The notes beneath the pieces are model-generated. The model had not been told where the DNA came from. It made no database searches and worked only from the letters and a program-made list of their open reading frames with translations. A stretch of DNA of 64,000 nt from Gemmatimonadaceae bacterium (GTDB lineage Bacteria; Gemmatimonadota; Gemmatimonadetes; Gemmatimonadales; Gemmatimonadaceae). A program made the position numbers and the translations under genes. Of this stretch, positions 17,955 through 27,896 are shown in pieces. How positions within the stretch are numbered: position 1 is the stretch's first letter; every line of letters starts with the position of its first letter. The stretch lies in contig JABFYH010000115.1 of NCBI GenBank assembly GCA_013361335.1, positions 1 through 64,000 on the forward strand. The letters are read 5' to 3'.

Positions 17955-19493
17955 GTGCGACGCTCCGCGCTTCGGAAGTGCTGGCTATTGTGGTGGCTCG
18001 TGGCGCCCGTGGTGGTGGCCCCGCGCGTCGCCGCGCAGCAGTCCGAATGGGCGACACTGCCGCTGATCGGCAGCGAGCAGGACGAGCGTCAGCGCCTTGG
18101 CCAACTGCGGGGCGACACCGCAGGTCCTGGTCTGCTGCGCGCGCCCTCGCGCTCCCTGCCGTGGCGGCCCGACACGGCCGGCGTGGTGGCGCGCTACCTC
18201 CTGCCGGAGGTCCGCCTCGTAGGCAACTCCGCGCTCCCGCTCTCGCTCAACGACGGGCCGTTGCATGCGGGGCGCGGAGTCAACGCCCTCGTCACCGCGG
18301 GGATCGTGGTGGAGGCGGCGAAGGTGCGGCTCGTGCTCGCGCCGCAGTTCGTGGTCGAGCAGAATCTTCCCTTCCAGGTCATCCAGTTCCCGCAGCGCCC
18401 CGACCTGCCCCGGAGCGTGTGGGCCAACCCGTTTCACCCCCCGCCCGAATCGATCGACCTGCCGCTCCGCTTCGGCGACGACTCGCGACTGCGGCTCGAC
18501 GCGGGACAGAGCAGCCTCACCGTGCGGCTGGGTGGCGCCGAGGTGGGCGTCGCGACCGAGAACCTCTGGTGGGGTCCCGGGATCCGCAACGCGATCATCC
18601 TCAGCAACAATGCCGGCGGCTTCCGCCACCTGCTCGCGCGGACACGCGAGCCGCTGCCGACGCGGCTCGGTCCCGTGGACGTCGATCTCGTGCTCGGCCG
18701 CCTCGACGAATCGGGATTCTTCGACGCCGACGGGAGCAACGACTCGCGATCGGTGGCGGGGGGCGCGTTGGTGTGGCGGCCGGCGGGGACGACGGGGCTG
18801 CGCCTGGGCGCCGCGCGTCTGCGCATCGGCGGACCCGCCGGTCACGATCAGATGTCGTCGCTGTTCGGCCAGTGGGTGTTCCCGTCCGGCGGCTTCGAGA
18901 TGTACGGTGAGTGGGCCCGCTTCGCCGATCCGACGTCGCTCCGCGACTTTCTCGAGTTCCCCAATCACTCCCAGGGCTATACGCTCGGCCTGCAGTGGGC
19001 GCGGCCCCTGACGCGCGAACGCACCGTTCGCCTTCAGACCGAGGTCTCGTACCTCGAGCCGAGTGCATCGTTTCGCGTTCGACCGGTCATGACATCTTAT
19101 ACCAGCCAGCAGGTGCCGCAGGGTTTCACCCAGCGCGGCGAGGTGCTCGGCGCCGCCATCGGACCGGGATCCTCGAGCCAGTGGCTCGCCGGCGATCTGT
19201 TCAGCCCGGCCTGGCGGGTCGGCGTCTTCGCCGGCCGCGTGCGCTACGACAACGGCGTGCTGTACGAACCCATCGTGCCCGTGTTCAAGCTTCAGGACGT
19301 GAGCATCCTCGGAGGCGTGCGGGCGTCGCGGGAATACCGCGGCGTGCGCGTGCTCGTGGAGTTCACCGACACCGCGCGTCTCAACTATCTCTATCAGGCG
19401 TACCTGGACGATCCGATCGCCACCACCTCGCGCGGGATCGACATCGCCAATCGCACACTATCCGTGACCTTCTCCACCGCGCCGGGACACTGA
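17955..19493 (+). CDS. Capsule assembly Wzi family protein (second copy)
   Basis: Signal-peptide-like N-terminus MRRSALRKCWLLWWLVAPVVVAPRVAAQ from GTG 17955 (start uncertain); LGGAEVGVATENLWWGPGIRNAIILSNNAGGFRHL. Confidence 0.7.
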   Translation: MRRSALRKCWLLWWLVAPVVVAPRVAAQQSEWATLPLIGSEQDERQRLGQLRGDTAGPGLLRAPSRSLPWRPDTAGVVARYLLPEVRLVGNSALPLSLNDGPLHAGRGVNALVTAGIVVEAAKVRLVLAPQFVVEQNLPFQVIQFPQRPDLPRSVWANPFHPPPESIDLPLRFGDDSRLRLDAGQSSLTVRLGGAEVGVATENLWWGPGIRNAIILSNNAGGFRHLLARTREPLPTRLGPVDVDLVLGRLDESGFFDADGSNDSRSVAGGALVWRPAGTTGLRLGAARLRIGGPAGHDQMSSLFGQWVFPSGGFEMYGEWARFADPTSLRDFLEFPNHSQGYTLGLQWARPLTRERTVRLQTEVSYLEPSASFRVRPVMTSYTSQQVPQGFTQRGEVLGAAIGPGSSSQWLAGDLFSPAWRVGVFAGRVRYDNGVLYEPIVPVFKLQDVSILGGVRASREYRGVRVLVEFTDTARLNYLYQAYLDDPIATTSRGIDIANRTLSVTFSTAPGH

Positions 19494-19496
19494 CCG

Positions 19497-21053
19497 ATGG
19501 AGCCGATTCGAGGAACGGATCCGACGCTCCGCCAGCTGCTGCGCCGCATCGCCCGCCGCCGGCGGCTGCTGCTCGCCGTGGCCGTCGCGACGTTCGTCGT
19601 CGTCGCGGCCTGGACGCTCCTGGCCACGCCTCGGTACGAGAGCACGGCGGTGCTCCGCATCGAGAGCAAGAGCGCCATCCCGAGCCTCAGCGACGCGGTG
19701 AAGGAACTTCCCGGCATGGGGCTCGCCGGGCTCGCGAAGGACGAGCTGGACACCGACATCGGTGTGCTGAAGAGCTCGCGCATCGCCGACGCCACGATCG
19801 ACGCCATGGGGCTGGCCGTGCAGGTGAAGCAGCCCGCCGAGGACCGTGCGCGGGTGATCCGGGTGCGTGTCCTCGATTCGTCCGACGTCGAAGGCAAGAT
19901 CACGCTCTCGCGCCGCGATGATGGCCGCTACGACGTGGAGACCGACGACCTCGAGGGCGTCGGCAAGCTGCCCGCGGTGTGGGCGCCCGGCGACTCGCTG
20001 CGGGTGGGAAGCCTGATGCTCGCGCTCCCCGAGAATCTCCGCGCCGGCGGACCGTCGACGATCAAGCTCCGCCTCCTGCCGCGGTACAAGGTGCACAAGC
20101 TGCTCGACCGGCGCTTGACGATTCGCAAGCAGGAGGGCGGGTCGCGTCTCGTCGAGGTCTCCTTCGCCGATCCCGACCGGCGCTTCGCCGCGCAGGTGGT
20201 CGGCGTCATGGTGCGCGAGTACGTGACGTACATGCTGCAGACGGACGAGCACGACGAGACGGCGCAGATCCGTGAGCTGCGGGCCGCGCTCGGCACCACG
20301 GCCGTGCGGCTCGCGACGGCGGAAGAGCAGCTGCGCCGCTTTCAGCAGCGGGCGCGCGTCGTGCTGCCGACCGAGCAGGCCGAGGAGCAGGTCAAGCGCA
20401 TCGCCGCCGTGGAGTCGCGCATCGACGCCATCCGCATCGAGCGGAACGGCCTGGCGCGGTTGCTCGAGCTGATCCGCAGCCGGTCGGCCAGCGGCGGCGA
20501 TCCCGCCGCGTACCGCCAGCTGGCGACCTTTCCGTCGCTGGTCGGCAACCGGGCGATCCAGGACGTGCTGGCGGCGCTGACGGATCTCGAGTCCAAGCGC
20601 TCGGCGCTGGCCGTCACCCGGACGGAGGCCAACGTCGAGCTGCAGCAGATCACGAGCCGGATCGCGGACCTCGATCGGCAGCTGTATCGCCTCGGCTCGC
20701 AGTATCTCGAGAGCCTCGATCAGCAGCTGACGTCCACCACCCGGACGGTCGGCACCCTCAACGACACGCTCGTCGCCCTCCCCGCGACCTCGTTGCAGTA
20801 CGCCCGGCTCGCGCGTGATCGGACGATCCTGGATTCGGAATACGTCGCGCTCTACAAGCAGCTCAAGATCACCGAGCTCCAGGACGTGCTGCGCAAGGAG
20901 AAGGTCAAGGTGGTGGACCCGCCGCGCGTGGCGAACGCCGACGACCCGGAGTTTCCGAAGCGCACGGTGCAGCTGGTGCTCGGCCTCGTGCTGGGCATCG
21001 TGCTGGCGTTCGCGGTCGGGCTGGGCGTGGAGCTGTGGACCGAGGCGGACTAG
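19497..21053 (+). CDS. Wzz/chain-length determinant-type polysaccharide co-polymerase (set 1, no kinase domain)
   Basis: N-terminal TM LLLAVAVATFVVVAAWTLLATPRYESTAVLRIESK, long coiled-coil region, C-terminal TM LVLGLVLGIVLAFAVGLGVEL. Confidence 0.8.
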   Translation: MEPIRGTDPTLRQLLRRIARRRRLLLAVAVATFVVVAAWTLLATPRYESTAVLRIESKSAIPSLSDAVKELPGMGLAGLAKDELDTDIGVLKSSRIADATIDAMGLAVQVKQPAEDRARVIRVRVLDSSDVEGKITLSRRDDGRYDVETDDLEGVGKLPAVWAPGDSLRVGSLMLALPENLRAGGPSTIKLRLLPRYKVHKLLDRRLTIRKQEGGSRLVEVSFADPDRRFAAQVVGVMVREYVTYMLQTDEHDETAQIRELRAALGTTAVRLATAEEQLRRFQQRARVVLPTEQAEEQVKRIAAVESRIDAIRIERNGLARLLELIRSRSASGGDPAAYRQLATFPSLVGNRAIQDVLAALTDLESKRSALAVTRTEANVELQQITSRIADLDRQLYRLGSQYLESLDQQLTSTTRTVGTLNDTLVALPATSLQYARLARDRTILDSEYVALYKQLKITELQDVLRKEKVKVVDPPRVANADDPEFPKRTVQLVLGLVLGIVLAFAVGLGVELWTEAD

Positions 21054-21055
21054 TC

Positions 21056-22330
21056 GTGTCGCACCCGGCGGCGCCGCGTCGGCCGCTCCTGCAGAACCTG
21101 GCTGCCCTGTTCGGGGCGCAGGCGGTGGCGCTCATCGTGCCGCTGCTCACCATCCCCTACCTCGCGCGAACGCTGCGGCCGGAGGGGTGGGCCGCCGTGC
21201 TGGTGGCCCAGGCGCTCGGCAACTGGCTCATCCTGCTCGTCGAATACGCCTTCGACCTGTCCGGCACGCGCGCGGTGGCCCACGCGCGCCGGGCGCCGGA
21301 CACGATGGCCGAGGTCGTGGGAGGGGTGCAGGGGGCAAAGCTGCTGCTCGTCCCGATCGCGGCCCTCATCGTGCTCGTGGTGCCCTACGCCCTGCCGGCG
21401 ATGCGCGCCGAGGGGCGGCTGCTCGCCTGGACGCTCGCGTTCGCGGTGCTGCGTGGGCTGAATCCGCTCTGGTACTATCAGGGGATCGAGCGCATGCGGG
21501 GCGCCGTGACCGTGGATACGGTGGCGCGAACCGCCGCATCGCTTGGCGTGCTCCTGTTCGTCCACGGACCCGAGGACGGCTGGCGGGTGCTCGCCCTCCA
21601 GGCGGTGTTCGCGGGGCTGTCGCTGGTACTGCTCACGGGTCGCATGATGCGCGAGGTGCCGACTCGATTCCCGACGCCGCGCGCGGCCTTTGCGAGCCTT
21701 CGCGCCGCGTCCGGGGTGTTCGGCGTGCGTGCCGCGTCGGGGCTGTCGATCCAGGCGAACACGCTCATTCTCGCCGCGCTCGCCGCCCCCGTGACGGTGG
21801 CGCTGTTCGGCGGGGCGGAACGGATCATCCGGGCGAGCATCAACCTGCTGCAGCCTCTGACGCAGGCTTTCCTCCCGCGGCTGAGCTACCTTAGCGTGGC
21901 CGATCCGGCCCGGGGCCGCCGCACCGTCGAGCGCTGCCTGCTCTTGGTCGGCGGTTTGGGGACGTCGTTCGGCGTCGTCGCGTTCGTCGGCGCACCGGTG
22001 CTCGTTCACCTGCTCCTCGGGCCGGGGTACGAGGGCGCGGTGCCGGTGCTTCGCGTTCTGGCGGCGCTGCCGATTCTGGTGGCGGTGAACACGGTGCTCG
22101 GCATGTACTGGGCGGTGCCGTTCGGTCACGAACGCGCCCTGCTGCTGGCGGTCGCCGGTGCCGGCATCATCAACATCGCGCTGGCGGTGCTGCTCGTTCC
22201 GCGCTGGGGCGCGATCGGCATGAGCGCCGCCGTGGTGGGCGCGGAGCTCGTGGTGCTCGCGCTGTTGGGGTCCCTCTATGGCCGGCGCCGAGCGGCGGCG
22301 AAGTCGTCGTCCGCCGCGCTGTCGTCATGA
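21056..22330 (+). CDS. Oligosaccharide flippase (Wzx-like, set 1)
   Basis: LLQNLAALFGAQAVALIVPLLTIPYLARTLRPEGWAAVLVAQAL, Wzx-type multi-TM protein; GTG start after wzz-like stop. Confidence 0.85.
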   Translation: MSHPAAPRRPLLQNLAALFGAQAVALIVPLLTIPYLARTLRPEGWAAVLVAQALGNWLILLVEYAFDLSGTRAVAHARRAPDTMAEVVGGVQGAKLLLVPIAALIVLVVPYALPAMRAEGRLLAWTLAFAVLRGLNPLWYYQGIERMRGAVTVDTVARTAASLGVLLFVHGPEDGWRVLALQAVFAGLSLVLLTGRMMREVPTRFPTPRAAFASLRAASGVFGVRAASGLSIQANTLILAALAAPVTVALFGGAERIIRASINLLQPLTQAFLPRLSYLSVADPARGRRTVERCLLLVGGLGTSFGVVAFVGAPVLVHLLLGPGYEGAVPVLRVLAALPILVAVNTVLGMYWAVPFGHERALLLAVAGAGIINIALAVLLVPRWGAIGMSAAVVGAELVVLALLGSLYGRRRAAAKSSSAALSS

Positions 22331-23622
22331 AGGCCGGCGGAGGCGGGGCAGGCTACGACGCGCTCCTGATCACCTGGGTGGTGTTGATCGGCGCCGACCG
22401 CATCGACTTCCTGGGGGGCGACGGCGCATTCCACCTGACGCCCTATCTCGTGCTCACGCCGATCGTGCTGGCGGCGGAGGTGTTGCGGCGACATCTGCGC
22501 CGGCACACGCTGCGGGTGACCCCGCAGCTCTCGGCGCTGCTGCTCGTCGCCTTCACCTTGCTCGGGATCGTCGGCATCTCGGTGTTCGCGAGCCCGGAGA
22601 TCACGAAGTCCGTCTCGCGCGCGGCGCTGCTGGCCGTCCATCTGCTCGGTGCGCTGTCGGTCGTCGTCGCTGCGTCGGACCGCACCGACATCGATCGCCT
22701 GTTCGAGCGCGGCGCGGTCGGCGGGCTCCTGCTGTTCGCGGTCTTCGATGCGCTTCAGGTGGCGAGCTTCCTCCACGCGCTGCCGGAGGAGGTGCACGTC
22801 GGTCCGCTCTTCGTGGATCTGCTCCCGTCGGTCTATGCGCAGTTCGTGCCGCAGCTCTCCGGTCCCGTCGCGGATCAGAACCGAGCGGGGCTCCTGCTGC
22901 TCTTCTACGGCTGGTTCGTGGGCTACCGACCGGGCCGCGGTCCGCGCACCGGCTTTCTCGCGCTGGCGTTCGTGCTGGGCGTCTGCACCCTCTCGCGCTC
23001 GGCCAGCATCGCCGCGCTGGCCACCCTCGCCGTGCTCGTGATCGACCGGCGGGTGCGCGGCATCTCCGTTGGATTTCTCTCCGTTCTCTCGGTCGCCGCG
23101 GTCGCGGTCGTCCTCACGCTGCTGCTCTCACCCGCCGTGCGCGCGTGGGCGGGGACGGCGCTGGAGCCCTTCGCCGAGCGGGCCTCGCTGGATCGGGGCA
23201 CGGCGCAGCAGCACTTCATGCTGATCCAGCGGGGCATCGACGCCGGTATGGCTTCGCTGGGAAGGCTGGCCATCGGGTTGGGATACGGCAGCTCGTATTC
23301 GGTGCTCCAGGACGTCTTTCCAGGGCATCGCTACGCCAACTTCCACTCGCTGTACGTGACCTTCTTTGCCGAATCGGGTGTCGCGGCGCTGCTGTGCATC
23401 CTGCTTCTCTTCGCCGTGCCACTCGGGCGCGGCGGGCCGTACCGCGCGCTCGTCGCCGGCAGCGCGACCTTCAACCTCTTCTACCAGGCGCACACCGAGC
23501 CGGAGTTCTGGGTGATCATCGTCCTGGCGTGGCTCACGCTGCCCGCGTGGAGATCGCACGCGCGTGGCGCCGCGATCGTCAGAACCGGTCCTTCGCCGGC
23601 GCTGCGCACGGATGGAGCGTGA
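22327..23622 (+). CDS. O-antigen polymerase/ligase-like multi-TM protein (candidate Wzy, set 1)
   Basis: About 10 TM segments; SVYAQFVPQLSGPVADQNRAGLLLLFYGWFVGY, FLALAFVLGVCTLSRSASIAAL, YANFHSLYVTFFAESG; overlaps flippase by 4 nt. Confidence 0.65.
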   Translation: MKAGGGGAGYDALLITWVVLIGADRIDFLGGDGAFHLTPYLVLTPIVLAAEVLRRHLRRHTLRVTPQLSALLLVAFTLLGIVGISVFASPEITKSVSRAALLAVHLLGALSVVVAASDRTDIDRLFERGAVGGLLLFAVFDALQVASFLHALPEEVHVGPLFVDLLPSVYAQFVPQLSGPVADQNRAGLLLLFYGWFVGYRPGRGPRTGFLALAFVLGVCTLSRSASIAALATLAVLVIDRRVRGISVGFLSVLSVAAVAVVLTLLLSPAVRAWAGTALEPFAERASLDRGTAQQHFMLIQRGIDAGMASLGRLAIGLGYGSSYSVLQDVFPGHRYANFHSLYVTFFAESGVAALLCILLLFAVPLGRGGPYRALVAGSATFNLFYQAHTEPEFWVIIVLAWLTLPAWRSHARGAAIVRTGPSPALRTDGA

Positions 23623-24007
23623 AGGTGACGACGCGGTCGAACCCGGGCGGCATGTCGAGATTGTCCTTCACCATGGTGGTGGATCCGCGCTCGTCGCACA
23701 GCCCCGCCGGCATGGCCCCCACCACGCCGTAGTTGCCGGGCGGCACGCGCTCGAAGGTGTACTGTCCCGATTCGTCGGTCGCGGCGTACTCCATCGGCCG
23801 GACGCCGGTGTACAGGACGATCCCGAGGTCGGCCAGGGGAGCGCCGGACGCCATCGTGACGGACACGTGCAGCGTGCCGTAGCGCGACGGGGTGACGAGC
23901 ACGGCCTCACATGCCACGACGCCCGACAGGAGCGCGCCGGCGAGGAGCCGGAGCACACGTGATCGCGCGGGGCACACCGGCACGAGGAGCGGACGCAAGA
24001 GGCGCAT
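23579..24007 (-). CDS. Small predicted lipoprotein with carboxypeptidase-regulatory-like (prealbumin-fold) domain
   Basis: Lipobox VVAC after a hydrophobic N-terminus; YAATDESGQYTFERVPPGNYGVVGAMPAG. Confidence 0.6.
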   Translation of the reverse strand: MRLLRPLLVPVCPARSRVLRLLAGALLSGVVACEAVLVTPSRYGTLHVSVTMASGAPLADLGIVLYTGVRPMEYAATDESGQYTFERVPPGNYGVVGAMPAGLCDERGSTTMVKDNLDMPPGFDRVVTFTLHPCAAPAKDRF

Positions 24008-24134
24008 CGCGAATAGTAAGGCGGCGACCAGGCCGAAGGGAGAGCGAGCGTGGCACGCGCCGCGGCGTACGAGCGATCTGCTTGTCAGCGTCGGCGACCG
24101 TGGATTAATTCCGGCGAGACTCGCTCAGAGCGGA

Positions 24135-25019
24135 ATGACGGAACTTTCTCGGATCGACCCCGCGCCGGCGCGCGGGCGCTGTGTCGTGTGCGGCGGCAGC
24201 CGGCGGCACGCGGTGTTCACGGAGTTCGGCGTGGACGTCCTCGAATGCGACGACTGCGGCCACGTCTACTCGTCGTGGCCCGGCGGCCAGGACTACGACG
24301 GCTACTTCGGCACCGGCCCCATCGATGCCGAGGCCGCGGAGCGATTCTGGAATGGGCAGCACGCGCGGATGTACGACGACTTCATCCGACGCTTCCTCGT
24401 CGGTCGCCGGGGCCGCCTGCTGGACGTCGGTTGTGGGCTGGGGTACTTCGTCAAGCGCGCCGCCGCCGTCCCGGGATGGGAGGCCTTCGGATACGAGATC
24501 TCGCCGCAGGCCGTGGCGTTCGCGCGGGAGCGCCTCGGTCTCGACACTGTTTTCTGCGGAACGGTCGAGACGTCGCACTTCACCCCTGGCAGCTTCGACG
24601 TCATCACGATGTGGGACGTCATCGAGCACATCCCGGACCCGGATCCCCTGCTGGCCTATCTTCGGTCGCTGCTCACCGCGGACGGCGTCCTCTGCATGCA
24701 CACGCCGAACGCCGTCGTTCAGGTGCCGAAGGCACGACTGACGCGACGCCTGCGCGGCATGCGCCCCGACCTCCACTATCTCGAGGCGCGGGATCACATC
24801 AACATCTACAAGGTGTCGACGCTCCGGCGCGTGCTGCAGCGCAACGGGTTCCGCCGCGTGCGGTTCATCCATCTCAGCCCGATCGACGGGATGGCGGGAT
24901 ACAAGGGGAGGATCGCCAGCCTGCTGAAGCGTGCCTGGTTCGTCGCGGCCGTCGTGCTCTTTCACGCGAGCCTGGGGCGGATCAATGTCGACAACCTCTT
25001 CGTCGCCGCGAATCCCTGA
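24135..25019 (+). CDS. SAM-dependent methyltransferase with N-terminal zinc ribbon
   Basis: CVVCGG...LECDDCGHVYSSWPGG then LLDVGCGLGYFVKRAA and DVITMWDVIEHIPDP. Confidence 0.85.
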   Translation: MTELSRIDPAPARGRCVVCGGSRRHAVFTEFGVDVLECDDCGHVYSSWPGGQDYDGYFGTGPIDAEAAERFWNGQHARMYDDFIRRFLVGRRGRLLDVGCGLGYFVKRAAAVPGWEAFGYEISPQAVAFARERLGLDTVFCGTVETSHFTPGSFDVITMWDVIEHIPDPDPLLAYLRSLLTADGVLCMHTPNAVVQVPKARLTRRLRGMRPDLHYLEARDHINIYKVSTLRRVLQRNGFRRVRFIHLSPIDGMAGYKGRIASLLKRAWFVAAVVLFHASLGRINVDNLFVAANP

Positions 25020-25023
25020 CGCC

Positions 25024-25992
25024 GTGATCCCGCCGCGTACCGCGGACACCGTGGACATCATCGCCACGCTCTTCGACGGTGCGGCGTACCTCGGGGCGCT
25101 GCTCGCGAGCCTGAACGCGCAGACGCACACGGACTGGCGTCTCTGGCTGCGGGACGACGGCTCGACCGACGCGACGGCGGAGCTCGCGCGGCAGGCCGCG
25201 GCCCGTGACCGACGCATCGAGCTGCTCGATGCCGGCGGCGTCCGGCTCGGCGCCGCCGCGGGGTTTGGCTGGCTCCTCGAACGCGTGCCGGCCTCGGCGC
25301 GCTACGTGATGTGCGCCGATCAGGACGACGTCTGGCTCCCGCACAAGATCGCGCGGACGCTGGCGGCGATGCGCGGGGCCGAGGCGGCGGGCGAGGGCCC
25401 GGTGCTGGTGCACACGGATCTCGTCGTGGTCGACGAGCACCTCGACGTGATCGACCCGTCGTTCTGGCACTACGCCGGCGTCGTCCCGGAGCCGGCGACG
25501 CTGCGTCGGCTGATCGTCCAGAACGTCGCCACGGGCGCGACGGTGATGCTCAACCGGGCGCTGCGGGAGCGGATCGGCCGGCTGCCCGCCGAGGCGATCT
25601 TCCAGGACTGGTGGTTCGCGTGCGTAGCGGCCGTGTTCGGTCGAGTCGTCGCCGTCCGGGAGCCGACCGTGCTGTATCGGCAGCATGGCGCGAACGCCGT
25701 GGGTGCGCGCGCCGTGGTCCGACCGCGTTGGCGCGAGCTGCCGCGGGTGGCGCGCGACGCGGTGGCCGGACGGGCGCGCCTCCGCGCCGAGATCGCGCGC
25801 ACCGCGACCCAAGCCGCGGCCTTCCTGAGCCGCTACCGGGACGAGCTCGCCGAGGCCGACCGGCGTTTTTTGCAGGCCTACGCCGGACTGCCGCGGTATG
25901 GGCTGGTGCGTCGCAAGGTGGAGATCGCCCGCCTGTGGCTGCGGCGCGACCGTGGGCTGTGGCGGAACCTGGGCGTGTTGTTGCGGGCATGA
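25024..25992 (+). CDS. Glycosyltransferase family 2
   Basis: VDIIATLFDGAAYLGALLASLNAQTHTDWRLWLRDDGSTDAT, YVMCADQDDVWLPHKI; GTG start inferred. Confidence 0.85.
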   Translation: MIPPRTADTVDIIATLFDGAAYLGALLASLNAQTHTDWRLWLRDDGSTDATAELARQAAARDRRIELLDAGGVRLGAAAGFGWLLERVPASARYVMCADQDDVWLPHKIARTLAAMRGAEAAGEGPVLVHTDLVVVDEHLDVIDPSFWHYAGVVPEPATLRRLIVQNVATGATVMLNRALRERIGRLPAEAIFQDWWFACVAAVFGRVVAVREPTVLYRQHGANAVGARAVVRPRWRELPRVARDAVAGRARLRAEIARTATQAAAFLSRYRDELAEADRRFLQAYAGLPRYGLVRRKVEIARLWLRRDRGLWRNLGVLLRA

Positions 25993-26145
25993 GCGGCGTT
26001 ACATTTCTGCTCTGCGCCGTCCGGGGACGCCTCCGCGGCCGTCCCGGAGCCTGCCGCACGCTTTTCGCATTGTCGCGAGCGCGAGCGGCCGGCTCGGCCC
26101 TCCTGAACGTCGCCTGATGACTGAGCGCCCCTCCCCGAGACCACG

Positions 26146-27639
26146 ATGACGAGCCCGGAGCTGGACGCCACGCACCCGGCCGTCCGTGAGCGTCGGCCGT
26201 CGCGATCGAGCGACCGCGAGATCTCGGTGCTCGTCCGCCCGGATGTCGCGCTGTACCAGACCAAGCACGACACCACGAGGCGGCACCTCACGCGCGGGCT
26301 GCTCCGGGTGCTCTCACTCCTGAGCGGCGACTGCGTCGCGGCGGCGGCCTCGGCGGCCATCGTGCGCGCGGCGGCGCAGTGGGCGTCCGGTGCGCTCGGC
26401 GGGGGGCAGGGCTGGTGGTATCCCAGCACGGCGGAGTTCTGCGGCGCGGCGATCCTCTCGCTGCTGCTCGGCGGAAACTATCAGCGCTCGGACCGGCCGC
26501 ATTCCACGCTGCACCTCCTCATGGCGAGCGCGCTCGGCGTGGTCGTCGTGTACTGGTCGAGCTACTGGGCGAGCCCGAGCGTCGGGGCGGTGGCGATCGC
26601 GGCGCTGCTCGCGATCGTGACCACCTGCACCCTGTTTCTGACGCGGGGCATCGTGGCGGCCACCGTGGCCTGGGCGCTGCCGGACCACCGACGTCTGGTC
26701 CCGGCCATCGTGCTGTCGTCGACCGGCGTGGAGCCTGTCGTCGACCCGCGGTCCGGCTATCGCGTGGCCGGCCGGGTCGCGCTCGATCGCGGCCATCCCG
26801 AAGCGTACGCGCAGGAGCTGGCGCGCGGGATCCGGCACACTCGCGCGGAATCGGTGATCGTGTTCGGCAGCATCGACGACCGGTTGTTCGCGCGCTGCCT
26901 GGAGGTGAGCCTCAACGCGGGGTGCGAGGTGCTGTGCACCCCGCCGGGCCACGGCGTTGCCGCGGTGCGCCCGAGCGTCATCTGGCGCGGTCCGTACGAC
27001 CTCATCCAGGTTCAGTCCCCCACGCTCAAGGCGCCGCAGATGATCGCCAAGCGCTGCGTGGACGTGGTACTCGCCTGCGTGGGGCTGCTCGTCACCGCGC
27101 CGCTCGCCGCGATCGTGGCCATCGCCATCCGGCTCGATTCTCCGGGCCCGGTGCTGTTCCGGCAGGAGCGGGTCGGATTGGGCGGGCGGCGCTTTCAGAT
27201 GTTCAAGTTCCGGACGATGCGTCCGGGCGCCGACGCCGAGAAGGCGGGGCTCGCGCACCTCAACGCGACGGGCGACCGGCGGCTGTTCAAGATTCCGGAT
27301 GACCCGCGGATCTCCCGCGTCGGCGGCTTCCTGCGGCAATGGAGTCTCGACGAGCTGCCGCAGCTCCTCAACGTGCTGATGGGGCACATGTCGCTCGTCG
27401 GGCCGCGTCCCTTCTTCGAAGAGGATTTCGCCGACTACGAGGTGCACCACTTCCGCCGGCTCGGCGCGAAGCCCGGGATCACCGGTCTGTGGCAGGTGTA
27501 CGGCCGCAGCTCGGTGCTGGATTTCGAGGAGGTCGTGCGGATGGATACCGAATACATCGATCGGTGGTCGCTCTGGCTCGACCTCAAGATCCTCCTCAAC
27601 ACCGTGCCGGCGGTGATGCGACGGACCGGCGCGTATTGA
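26146..27639 (+). CDS. Undecaprenyl-phosphate sugar phosphotransferase (polyprenyl-P hexose-1-P transferase, WbaP/WcaJ type)
   Basis: KRCVDVVLACVGLLVTAPLAAIVAIAIRLDSPGPVLFRQERVGLGGRRFQMFKFRTM, LDELPQLLNVLMGHMSLVGPRPFF, GITGLWQVYGRSS. Confidence 0.92.
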   Translation: MTSPELDATHPAVRERRPSRSSDREISVLVRPDVALYQTKHDTTRRHLTRGLLRVLSLLSGDCVAAAASAAIVRAAAQWASGALGGGQGWWYPSTAEFCGAAILSLLLGGNYQRSDRPHSTLHLLMASALGVVVVYWSSYWASPSVGAVAIAALLAIVTTCTLFLTRGIVAATVAWALPDHRRLVPAIVLSSTGVEPVVDPRSGYRVAGRVALDRGHPEAYAQELARGIRHTRAESVIVFGSIDDRLFARCLEVSLNAGCEVLCTPPGHGVAAVRPSVIWRGPYDLIQVQSPTLKAPQMIAKRCVDVVLACVGLLVTAPLAAIVAIAIRLDSPGPVLFRQERVGLGGRRFQMFKFRTMRPGADAEKAGLAHLNATGDRRLFKIPDDPRISRVGGFLRQWSLDELPQLLNVLMGHMSLVGPRPFFEEDFADYEVHHFRRLGAKPGITGLWQVYGRSSVLDFEEVVRMDTEYIDRWSLWLDLKILLNTVPAVMRRTGAY

Positions 27640-27896
27640 CCGCTGCGGGTCGGGGGCGGCGCGCTGGCGACAGGGGGCCGCGCAGCGCTTGTGGCTATCC
27701 GGGGCACCCGGTAACTTGAAGCCTCGACACGACATATAGCGGGCGCTCGTTCAGATGTTTATCGAGCCGGGCTCCACGGCGATGTCACGGGACGGGGGCG
27801 GGACGTCGTCGACGGAGTCCCCGATCGCGCGGTCCGACCTGGCGCGCTCGGCGTCTCCATCGCGACGCGGCGCTGGCGGCCGATGCGTGTGACAGG

